Assembly: GCF_022399565.1 (NCBI RefSeq) | Contig: NZ_JAJTUT010000003.1 | Location: forward strand, 372,001-436,000 | Reading direction: 5' to 3' | Source: Flavobacterium algicola | GTDB lineage: Bacteria; Bacteroidota; Bacteroidia; Flavobacteriales; Flavobacteriaceae | Length of the DNA: 64,000 nucleotides | In this document: positions 46,066-55,700 of the stretch, piece after piece | Position numbering within the stretch: the stretch's first letter is position 1 | Layout of the letters: each line of letters opens with the position of its first letter | Position numbers and translations under genes: made by a program | Notes under the pieces: generated by a model | Database searches by the model: none | What the model saw: only the letters and a program-made list of their open reading frames with translations | What the model was told of the DNA's origin: nothing

Positions 46066-48222
46066 TTATTTTTTCAGAGAAAGATTGTATTGAAGACCGA
46101 TCAAAAAGGTTCTAGGAGCTGCTGTAGTATAACTCGATTGGGAAGTAGTTAAATTGGCTCTACTCACGTTGTACGCATATAATTTGTCTGTTATGTTCAT
46201 GACATTTCCGTATATTTCAATACATTTAAACTTGTATCCAATACGACCATTAAATAAATTATATCCATCATATTTCACAGTATTGACTTGGTCTTGAAAG
46301 TAACTGCTTATCAACTGCCATTCGACTGAAGCCCGCAGATTTGGCAACCAATTAGGATAATAACTTACTTCTGAATTTCCAGACCATCGTGGTGCTTGTG
46401 GCATTTCATAGCCACCTAAATTCTGTAAAACGTCACTAGATTTATCCGAAACTTTAAAATCAATGTATTCATGCTTGGAAACTGTTCCACCAATACGCAA
46501 ATTCCACTGTGTGCTGGGCTTGTATGTCAATCCCAATTCAATTCCCTTATGACTCGTTTTTCCCGCAGAACGGTAATCGGTTGAATTGTCTTCTAATTTG
46601 ACACTTAATTGCTCATTCGTACCTACCATATAATAGAGTGCATAGTCAAAATTTAATTTGTTTTCGAATAAAGAAAGCCATCCGCCGACTTCATAGTTTT
46701 CAAAAGTGGCTGGTTCAAGGTTGTAATAAAAGTCAGCAGGAACTCCAGTGGTTCCACCAGTACCCGTTTTAAGTCGAAAAATAGAAGTGATTCCAGGAGG
46801 TGCAAATCCTTGCGAATAATTTCCGTAAAATCCAGCTTCTTTATAAGGGTTGAAATTTGCTCCTGCTTTAAAGGTAAACTTATCATAAGTTTTCTCTCCA
46901 GTAGAAAGATTGATCGCATTTTGATAATCCAATTTCATGTTGTCATAACGACCTCCGATTGTTACTACCAATTCTTCAATGGGGCTGAAACTAACTTGAT
47001 TAAAGAAAGCTGTATTGTAAACATCAGACGAATAATCTACTAATTTAGTTTCAGGATGTTCAGCAACAATCTCATATTTACTTACGGTTTGCTTGCCAAC
47101 TTCTCCGTCATTTAAAGTAGCCGAAAGATTGATTAGATATGCCCAGTAGGTAACAGGCGAAAAGTCAAATGAAGCGCCACTGACCATTGTTGTCCTCCAA
47201 AAATCAAATTTTTGAGTGTGTTGCGCAACGCCACCATAGCTCTTAAAATTGCTAGAGTTAATTTGTCCAGTTGCAGTAGTAGGATTATTTGTTTGACTCC
47301 AAATGATAGAATAAGAAGGGTTTTGTCCCAATTTGTTATCACGATGATAAGCTGTAAATGATGTACTGGACTTCGAATTCCAATCGTGTTCTAGTGTTAA
47401 GCGAGTGCGTAAAGCTTCGGACTTTCGATAAGTAAAATCAGATGTACTAGTGTAGTTTCGACTGTAGAAATCTGCTTCGTTCAAACTACTACTCATGTCA
47501 GAATAATAGTTACCAACCATAGTATTGCTAATCAGTCGGGTATGGTCAGTGATTGCATAATCTACTCGTACATTCAAATTGTCTTTTGTATAATCGGAAT
47601 TTGCCAACCATGAATTTTCTTGTAGGCTAGAAATACCTGCAACGTGAAAACCAATTTTGCCAAGGGTGGCTCCTCCAGCTGCTTGGATTCTCTTGTACCC
47701 CCATTGATCGGCTTGAATACCAAATTTAAATTCAGGGTAGTAAGATGGTTTTTGCGAAATCAAATTTATTGTCCCTCCAATGGCTTCAGGACCGTACAGA
47801 GAGGAGACGGGACCTTTTACAATTTCGATACTTTGCAAATTGAATTGATTGATCTCTAGTAAAGCATTGTGATTAAAGATTCCGAGTGGGCGAATAGGCA
47901 AACCATCTTCGAGGTATAAATAGTAGCTAGAGTAGGAGATGGGCTGGCGAATGGACATGGCATGTTGCTCATTGCCAAGATTCACCATAACTACGCCTGG
48001 TGTTTTATTGGCGATTTCATATAAAGCAGACGCTTTTGTTTCATCAATTGTTTTGGCAGTAATTTTGCTAATAGCAACTGGCGTTTCTTTACGTAAGGTT
48101 TTGGTTCTGTTTGCTGTAATGAACACATCTTCTAATGAAGTTGATGTAGTGTCTTGTTTTTGAGTATTTTGGGCATAGGTGAATTGTCCTAATATTATTA
48201 GGATTGTGACGAATTTGTACAT
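46066..48222 (-). CDS. TonB-dependent outer-membrane receptor
   Basis: 718 residues with a signal peptide (ends near GQFTYA). The plug domain follows at about residues 35-155: LRKETPVAISKITAKTIDE, SSYYLYLEDGLPIRPLGIF, IEIVKGPVSSLYGPEAIGGT. A 22-strand barrel follows, ending with the TonB-receptor C-terminus FLIGLQYNLSLKK. It imports a ferric chelate, heme or other metal complex, with energy from TonB. The partner PepSY protein downstream and a small Cys-containing protein upstream suggest metal uptake. Specificity is not readable from the sequence. Confidence 0.9.
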   Translation of the reverse strand: MYKFVTILIILGQFTYAQNTQKQDTTSTSLEDVFITANRTKTLRKETPVAISKITAKTIDETKASALYEIANKTPGVVMVNLGNEQHAMSIRQPISYSSYYLYLEDGLPIRPLGIFNHNALLEINQFNLQSIEIVKGPVSSLYGPEAIGGTINLISQKPSYYPEFKFGIQADQWGYKRIQAAGGATLGKIGFHVAGISSLQENSWLANSDYTKDNLNVRVDYAITDHTRLISNTMVGNYYSDMSSSLNEADFYSRNYTSTSDFTYRKSEALRTRLTLEHDWNSKSSTSFTAYHRDNKLGQNPSYSIIWSQTNNPTTATGQINSSNFKSYGGVAQHTQKFDFWRTTMVSGASFDFSPVTYWAYLINLSATLNDGEVGKQTVSKYEIVAEHPETKLVDYSSDVYNTAFFNQVSFSPIEELVVTIGGRYDNMKLDYQNAINLSTGEKTYDKFTFKAGANFNPYKEAGFYGNYSQGFAPPGITSIFRLKTGTGGTTGVPADFYYNLEPATFENYEVGGWLSLFENKLNFDYALYYMVGTNEQLSVKLEDNSTDYRSAGKTSHKGIELGLTYKPSTQWNLRIGGTVSKHEYIDFKVSDKSSDVLQNLGGYEMPQAPRWSGNSEVSYYPNWLPNLRASVEWQLISSYFQDQVNTVKYDGYNLFNGRIGYKFKCIEIYGNVMNITDKLYAYNVSRANLTTSQSSYTTAAPRTFLIGLQYNLSLKK

Positions 48223-48315
48223 TTTAATTGGAATAAATTATAATATTAGTGACTGCCTTTGGCTTAAGGCCAAAAGAAAATAGCCGTAATCAAACAGCTA
48301 GAGTACTATTATAAT

Positions 48316-48690
48316 TTAAACGAGGGGAGGGCGAAAAAGTGCAAAAACGATTGCTTTTGTTTTTTTGGTGAAACTTACGAAAACCTTTGGCTTTCTTTGT
48401 GAGATGTAGGAAGTGTGAACTTGATAATCTACTGTATTTGCAGTGTAAACTAATGCTGCTTTTTCATTAAGATTACTATTGTTCATTCTCTTTTCGTTTT
48501 CATCATATTTCTTTAAACTCTTCAAAAGTTCGCAACGACCATTACAACTGTTATTGATGTTGTCTCTTTGTACACAAATAGTTTTAGAAATTTGATCTTG
48601 AGCCATTTTAAATTGCGCATAAATTACAACACTTCCCAAAGAAGGAAGGAATATAATCAATGATAGTAAAGTCGCAAAAAAAAGTTTCAA
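48316..48690 (-). CDS. Small membrane-anchored Cys-containing protein upstream of the TonB receptor
   Basis: About 124 residues from TTG 48690. A longer frame would start at TTG 48714, but that codon lies inside a TATATTTG -7 box (48719-48712). A hydrophobic N-terminal helix (FFATLLSLIIFLPSLGSVVIY) is followed by CVQRDNINNSCNGRCELLKS, in which the three cysteines resemble a metal-binding CxGxC motif, and by a basic C-terminus. Position and motif suggest a small partner of the receptor in metal handling. No family recognised with certainty. Confidence 0.6.
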   Translation of the reverse strand: MKLFFATLLSLIIFLPSLGSVVIYAQFKMAQDQISKTICVQRDNINNSCNGRCELLKSLKKYDENEKRMNNSNLNEKAALVYTANTVDYQVHTSYISQRKPKVFVSFTKKTKAIVFALFRPPLV

Positions 48691-48711
48691 TTGGTGAAAT
48701 TTAAGATCGAG

Positions 48712-48719
48712 CAAATATA
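48712..48719 (-). promoter_or_regulatory. -7 box of the TonB-receptor operon
   Basis: TATATTTG on the minus strand (48719-48712), about 22 bases upstream of the TTG start proposed for the small protein gene. It is the only such box upstream of the operon. Confidence 0.5.
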
Positions 48720-48822
48720 TAAAAAATGATTATATTATGGTGATCTATCTACATATTTGCAAGCTTCTTTTTACTCTTTTTTAACTCGCTGAAAATAGAA
48801 TGAGCCATGGCTGTTACAGTAA

Positions 48823-49335
48823 TTATACTTTTCTATTTTCTTCAATTACCAATTTTAAAGAGTTGATATAATCGGTGTCAAATTCTATGACTCTGATTTT
48901 AGAAAGTTTAAATGGCATTTCGCCTTCAAACGTGCCTTCGGGTCCTAAGAAGTCGATGATTGCCTCTTTTTCATTAACATCCAAAAGTTTACCGAGATAA
49001 ACGGCTTTGTCTGATCTTTTTGCAATTTGAAATATACCCTGTTTTTTTGCTAAAAATTCGAGAATAGTTTGCAAGTTAGTCAATGGTATAATTTCTTCGG
49101 CACTCGTTTTTAAGCCTTTTAATTTGATGACGCGCTCGGTGAATTCATAATCTTCATCTTGGCTTATTGATTTTACATTTTTGTTTCTTAAGATCGTGTA
49201 ACCATCAATGATAAAATCATAAGGATTATTTTTGATCAAAATCCAATCTTCAGTATAGTCAATTAAAAAACCTGTGAAAATTTCTTTTTTATCTTCAAAA
49301 ACGATCGAAATCAATTGACGTAAATACTTTTCCAT
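48823..49335 (-). CDS. Hypothetical cytoplasmic protein
   Basis: 170 residues from the ATG at 49335; a 14-residue extension is unlikely. Unrecognised. The protein is soluble, with two beta-rich halves (GFLIDYTEDWILIKNNPYD and YLGKLLDVNEKEAIIDFLG), both shaped like a bent Sm-like or OB-type strand pattern, an inference only. It has no catalytic motif and no close partner; katG lies upstream in the same direction but behind a terminator. Confidence 0.65.
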   Translation of the reverse strand: MEKYLRQLISIVFEDKKEIFTGFLIDYTEDWILIKNNPYDFIIDGYTILRNKNVKSISQDEDYEFTERVIKLKGLKTSAEEIIPLTNLQTILEFLAKKQGIFQIAKRSDKAVYLGKLLDVNEKEAIIDFLGPEGTFEGEMPFKLSKIRVIEFDTDYINSLKLVIEENRKV

Positions 49336-49530
49336 GTTGTTTAAAATTTTATGGGTTGTTTGCGATTTGATGAACAAAATTTATATAAAGACGAAAATAC
49401 AAAATATTATAGAGAGAAGGAAAGAATATAATAGTTTTGAAAGTATAGTTTGTGGTAAAAGGTATTTCTGGTGGTTTACGTCATAGCCAGTAGAGTCCCA
49501 AACTACGAGCAGCAGAATTAGCTGAAAAAA

Positions 49531-49564
49531 AAATATCCCCAACTACTAGGTAATTGAGGATATT
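49531..49564 (-). terminator. Terminator of katG
   Basis: ATATCCCCAA (49533-49542) and TTGAGGATAT (49553-49562) form a stem with one mismatch, next to an A-run giving U residues in the minus-strand transcript. It lies about 20 bases past the katG stop. Confidence 0.75.
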
Positions 49565-49582
49565 GTTAAAAAATGGGTATGA

Positions 49583-51871
<2,289 letters not shown>

Positions 51872-51898
51872 TTAGTTTTTTTTTCTTTTACAAACTTA

Positions 51899-52658
51899 CC
51901 TTTATTGTTTGGGGAAAGTTGGGGATAACAATCTTCATATTTTATTACAACATAGTCAAAAACTATTATTACTTAATTTTCTATAGTTTTTTAATATGTT
52001 AATATTCATTTGTAATTATAGAATTCGCCACTCTTCATCTTATTAATCGAAATCGAAAATGACAAATACTTCTTAAACACCTTACAAGTTAAGAAATAAA
52101 TCGGTTACAATTTTAAATAACTAGAACTAAGCAGTTATAAAATAACAGATTGCGATTGCAATACTAGTATACAATTCATTTCTATCTTTTAAAGTTAGCC
52201 AAAATAGTCGGAAAGGAATTGACTTAACAAAGATTTATCGTTGTATTAATAAAGGAGTTTACCGCAATTTTGTTCGAAAGTGATTCAGATTACCTTTTTA
52301 AATTCTGCCGCTACTGATAAATTTGCTTACCAATAAGTTGAATGAAATTGAACATGTACACAATCGAAGTTCAGCAAAAATGTCGCGTAGGGTAGTGGTA
52401 ATGTGGTCAATTTATAGTTAGCAAAGATCGAAAATATCTAGCAGGAGATAAGTTAAAATGACTGCGCTCGAATTGACAATAGTATCGTGTTAAAGAACGA
52501 TTTGTCAGGTCGAGCGCGGTCTAAATTTTTTTAGTAGCGTGTAAGTTGTTTGTGTAATTTTTCAATAGTATGCTATTAAACGAACTACTGTTCGAGCAAG
52601 TGATTGTGTCACCGTATTGGCGTACTATTGCAAACAGAAAATGATCTGCAGTTTTGTA
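51899..52658. other. Gene-free stretch upstream of katG
   Basis: About 760 bases, AT-rich, with no credible protein gene on either strand and no clear RNA gene by eye. It separates katG from the KdgF-like gene, both on the minus strand, so it holds the katG promoter at its left end and the 3' side of the cupin gene. No repeat of known class was recognised. Confidence 0.45.
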
Positions 52659-53033
52659 TTATTCTTTGTCTCCAAAATAAGAAACACCACCACCACTTAA
52701 GAAATCTTCTCTTACTGGGCTAAAAGTGTCAATAAGCATTCCTTCTTCCAAACATACGGCACTGTGCAATAAGTTAGGCTCAATATAAACACCATCTCCA
52801 GCTTCTACAATTTTCTTTTCTCCATCAATTTCAAATTCAAATTTACCTGAAACGCAAAAAGTAGCTTGTGTATGAAAGTGTTGGTGTGGAGCTCCCAAAG
52901 CACCTTTGTCAAACTTCACTTTTACCATCATGATTTGGTTATCGTACCCTAAAAATTTTCTAGATACACCGCCACCAAGTACTTCCCATTCCATGTCTTT
53001 GGTACTGATGTATTTTTCACTAAATCTTTCCAT
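52659..53033 (-). CDS. Cupin protein, KdgF-like (unsaturated uronate linearisation)
   Basis: 124 residues from the ATG at 53033. Single cupin with the metal triad in GAPHQHFHTQATFCVSGKFE and the second cupin motif AGDGVYIEPNLLHSAV. The tail SPVREDFLSGG matches KdgF, which opens 4,5-unsaturated uronates released by alginate or pectin lyases to the linear keto form. The PL7 alginate lyase gene lies 1 kb away on the opposite strand, supporting that role, although other cupins share the fold. Confidence 0.75.
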   Translation of the reverse strand: MERFSEKYISTKDMEWEVLGGGVSRKFLGYDNQIMMVKVKFDKGALGAPHQHFHTQATFCVSGKFEFEIDGEKKIVEAGDGVYIEPNLLHSAVCLEEGMLIDTFSPVREDFLSGGGVSYFGDKE

Positions 53034-53241
53034 TTTATATTTATTTGTAATTAATAATAATTCGACCAAGATAATTTATTTCTAAGAAATGAGAAGAGTA
53101 AATAGTAGAAATTTTGTGACTTTAGCACTCGTTATTGTTTTAAAATGACAATGTACATTTTCAAATGTTTCCGTATTGATTAATGCTCTAGAAATAAATT
53201 ATGCGCTTTTTATAGTTGACAATCTATCGCTTATTTTGTCC

Positions 53242-53785
53242 TGTAACCCGATATTTCTGGAGTCGAAGTCATTTTTAGTGGAGAGTTCAATAGAGGAAAG
53301 GTCTTCGACAGGCTCAGACTGACGGACTGTATTGAATCATATGACTTTTTTCAAGAAACTGTTATTCGACTGTCCCGGTATTTCTGGAGTCGAAATCATT
53401 TAAGTAAAAAGGTAAATAGGAAAGGTCTTCGACAGGCTCAGACTGACGGACTGCATTGAATCATATGACTTTTTTCAAGAAACTGTTATTCGACTGTCAC
53501 GCTATTTCGGGATTTGAAGTCATTTAAGTAAAAAGGTAAATATTAGGAAGGGTCTTCGACAGGCTCAGACTGACGGATTGCATTGAATCATATGACTTTT
53601 TTTATGATACTGTTATCCGACTGTCCCGCTATTTCGGGAATTGAAGTCATTTAATTAAAAAGATAAATGTAGGAAGGGTCTTCGACAGGCTCAGACTGAC
53701 GGACTGCTTTAAAGCAATATTTTTTATCGAATACTATTTGTCCAACTGTCCCGAAACTTTGGGAGTCGAAGTCTTTTTTATGGGA
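53242..53785. repeat. Tandem repeat, about 4.4 copies of a 126-base unit
   Basis: Units start at 53242, 53371, 53495, 53622 and 53747 (the last partial), with spacing 124-129. Each full unit contains GTCTTCGACAGGCTCAGACT, TGACGGA, and TGTCCCG followed by GGGAnTCGAAGTC arms, so the unit can fold. Copies are 80-95% alike by eye. TTCGACAGGCTCAG is a common bacterial intergenic word. No open frame spans it. It is not a CRISPR: there are no unique spacers of even size. Confidence 0.85.
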
Positions 53786-53846
53786 ATAGATAATTCAGAG
53801 TAGTTTAGTCTGCCTTTTCTATAATTTATCTCATCACTATTTCGGT

Positions 53847-53898
53847 CACAGATAAATATTAGGGCTAATGTTTGTTCCTATTCGAGCGATTGAGGCAG
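53847..53898 (+). repeat. Direct repeat, copy 1, upstream of the alginate lyase gene
   Basis: ACAGATAAATA, then CTAATGTTTGT, then GAGCGATTGAGG: the same three words recur in order at 55197-55249 with small changes. The copies flank the alginate lyase gene and its promoter palindromes, 1.35 kb apart. Confidence 0.5.
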
Positions 53899-53940
53899 TA
53901 TAATTATCAATGCTGAATTATTTCAATTCAAAACTACAAA

Positions 53941-53954
53941 ATTGGTTAACCAAT
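53941..53954. promoter_or_regulatory. Operator-like palindrome O1 (ATTGGTTAACCAAT)
   Basis: A perfect 14-base palindrome, about 105 bases before the alginate lyase ATG. It fits the TGGTnnACCA core bound by FadR-type GntR regulators. No such regulator is encoded in the window. Confidence 0.6.
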
Positions 53955-53997
53955 GTTTTTTTTGTTCCATTTATAGTAGTAGATTTGTCTTTGCCAT

Positions 53998-54011
53998 ATT
54001 GGTTAACCAGT
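53998..54011. promoter_or_regulatory. Operator-like palindrome O2 (ATTGGTTAACCAGT)
   Basis: A second copy of the TTGGTTAACCA palindrome, one mismatch from perfect, 57 bases (centre to centre) from O1 and 47 bases before the ATG. Two sites flanking the likely promoter suggest looping repression of the lyase gene. Confidence 0.6.
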
Positions 54012-54057
54012 ATGTAAAAAACTTTTCTATACTATTAATTTACCAAATTTATTCAAA

Positions 54058-54906
54058 ATGAAAAACAAAAATTATAATATTCATCTCTTTTTATCTTTAA
54101 GTATTCTGTTACTATGTCTCACACAATCGGCAGTAGCTCAGGTTCCTGCAGATTTAATCCGAAATTGCAAACAGTGGTATATTACATATCCTACAGGTAA
54201 AAATGTAAATACTATTTGTAACGAACCCAGTAACGAATTTTATTTTGTAAATAAAGATAAAAACGCAATCACTTTTCGTGTTCCTATCAGAAGTGACAAT
54301 GGTACCACACCAAATACTAGAAACATTCGATCTGAATTGAGAGAAAAAACAGCCGATGGTAAAGAAAATATATTTTGGACTACAGATGGGACGCACCAAA
54401 TTTATGTAAAACAAGCTATTACTCATTTACCATTAAAGCATCCACAACTTGTCGCCACCCAGATTCATGGTGATAAAGCTGCTGGTATCGATGATGCCAT
54501 GGTCATGCGATTAGAAGGAAAAAAATTATTTCTATGTTTTAATGGAGGTAAATTACATCCCAATGTAATGATCAAATCTGATTATGTTCTGGGCACTGTT
54601 CATGAGGTTATTTTCAAGATAGTTGACGGAAAACATTATTGTTATTATTCCGAAGATGGAAAACTTTTGTCAGCTTACAAAAACGGAACTGCTGAACGTT
54701 ATTTAATTAAGGACGGAAATAATGATTTTGTGATGGACAAAAATTATGATAAATCTTATTTTAAAGTGGGAAATTATACGCAAAGTAATCCGACCGATGA
54801 AGGTGACCTAACGGGTGACCCAAATAATTATGGTGAAGTTGTTGTTTACGATTTCGATGTAGATCATTCAGGTAAAGGCTTTACTACTGCAAAAAGTTCA
54901 AAATAA
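54058..54906 (+). CDS. Secreted alginate lyase, polysaccharide lyase family 7
   Basis: 282 residues with a signal peptide (ends near SAVAQ). PL7 jelly-roll with its three conserved boxes: RSELRE near residue 79-84, QIHG near residue 136-139 (the His of the active site; the QIH variant is usually linked to guluronate-containing substrates), and YFKVGNYTQS near residue 236. It cleaves alginate by beta-elimination outside the cell; the unsaturated sugars would be substrates of the KdgF-like cupin. No CBM or other module. Two palindromes and a terminator frame it; no susC/D pair is near. Confidence 0.92.
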   Translation: MKNKNYNIHLFLSLSILLLCLTQSAVAQVPADLIRNCKQWYITYPTGKNVNTICNEPSNEFYFVNKDKNAITFRVPIRSDNGTTPNTRNIRSELREKTADGKENIFWTTDGTHQIYVKQAITHLPLKHPQLVATQIHGDKAAGIDDAMVMRLEGKKLFLCFNGGKLHPNVMIKSDYVLGTVHEVIFKIVDGKHYCYYSEDGKLLSAYKNGTAERYLIKDGNNDFVMDKNYDKSYFKVGNYTQSNPTDEGDLTGDPNNYGEVVVYDFDVDHSGKGFTTAKSSK

Positions 54907-55020
54907 ATTTTAAATGCCGGGAATGGCTCTTCCTTAAAGCCAGAGTTCTAGAATACTAAAATCCCGATAATTGAAAAACGAATTACAAGCTTTTGTATAA
55001 AGTGGATATTCCACATAAAA

Positions 55021-55060
55021 AAATGGCAAATGAATTTTATTTCATTTGTCATTTTTTTTA
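55021..55060 (+). terminator. Terminator of the alginate lyase gene
   Basis: AAATGGCAAATGAA (55021-55034) and TTCATTTGTCATTT (55041-55054) pair with one mismatch, followed by a T-run. It lies about 115 bases past the stop. Confidence 0.8.
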
Positions 55061-55196
55061 TTTTTATGAGAGTGGAAAGTTTCATTAAGAACTCCTCAAA
55101 GTCATGTAAAACTTTTATCCTTTGTTAAGTTCGTCGGCTAACTTATCTAAATATCTTATTTTTTTTAATTTGCATACAATTCTTCACTGTTAAAGC

Positions 55197-55249
55197 TACA
55201 GATAAATAGCTGTGCTAACGTTTGTGTATGTATGAGCGATTGGGTTCAG
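55197..55249 (+). repeat. Direct repeat, copy 2, downstream of the alginate lyase gene
   Basis: Partner of 53847-53898: ACAGATAAATA, GCTAACGTTTGTG and GAGCGATTGGG in the same order. A remote origin from an insertion event or duplicated promoter area is possible. Confidence 0.5.
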
Positions 55250-55326
55250 AACTTACAAAATAAGCTCCTGTTTTTTCTCCAAAATTCTATTTTGTACTCA
55301 TTCGATTATTATTAAATTACTTTGTA

Positions 55327-55390
55327 GGCACGAGCGGGACGCTTGCGCTAGCGTACGCTCAAGCCAGCGGGGGCAAAACTGCGCGGTCGA
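55327..55390. repeat. GC-rich intergenic element
   Basis: GGCACGAGCGGGACGCTTGC and CGCTAGCGTACGCTCAAGCC are much richer in G and C than the surroundings and contain short inverted words (GCGCTAGCG, CGTACG). The type occurs between genes in Flavobacteriaceae. It lies at the end of the WYL/helicase pair, possibly acting as transcript end. Confidence 0.45.
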
Positions 55391-55432
55391 ATTATGATTC
55401 ATCGCTGTGCGTATTTACAATTTATTCATTTT

Positions 55433-55696
55433 TTAAATAATTTCAGCCTTTATAATTCGGCTAATTTTAAAAGTTCGTTCTTCTTGTCTTAGATGACAAA
55501 AGGCCTTTATGTGGGCATTAAAAAAACCATCATTTTGAAATTCATTATTAAATCGTATTTGGCTCAGGGTGCGTACGCTAGCCTCACCATCATTATTTTG
55601 ATAACTTATTCTTATTGTTTTATTTTCGTTGATCGCTCGTGTGATTAATGCTTCGATGTTGTCGTTTGGTTTGTTCCAAAGGTCTAATAATCCCAT
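55433..55696 (-). CDS. Small WYL-domain-like protein
   Basis: 87 residues. After a short N-terminus (MGLLDLWNKPNDN) it shows the WYL pattern: LITRAINENKTIRISYQNND, SVRTLSQIRFNN, then HIKAFCHLRQEERTFKISRI, close to the WYL consensus of a YxxxxG/E strand followed by RxFxxxRI. There is no DNA-binding domain. WYL domains bind ligands or single-stranded nucleic acid and often regulate defence genes. It lies 4 bases downstream of the helicase gene, so the two are translated together. Confidence 0.65.
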   Translation of the reverse strand: MGLLDLWNKPNDNIEALITRAINENKTIRISYQNNDGEASVRTLSQIRFNNEFQNDGFFNAHIKAFCHLRQEERTFKISRIIKAEII

Positions 55697-55700
55697 AAAT

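Noticed and set aside
53242-53785. CRISPR array
   Set aside because: The repeated unit is about 126 bases and repeats throughout its length; there are no short repeats separated by unique spacers, and no cas genes.
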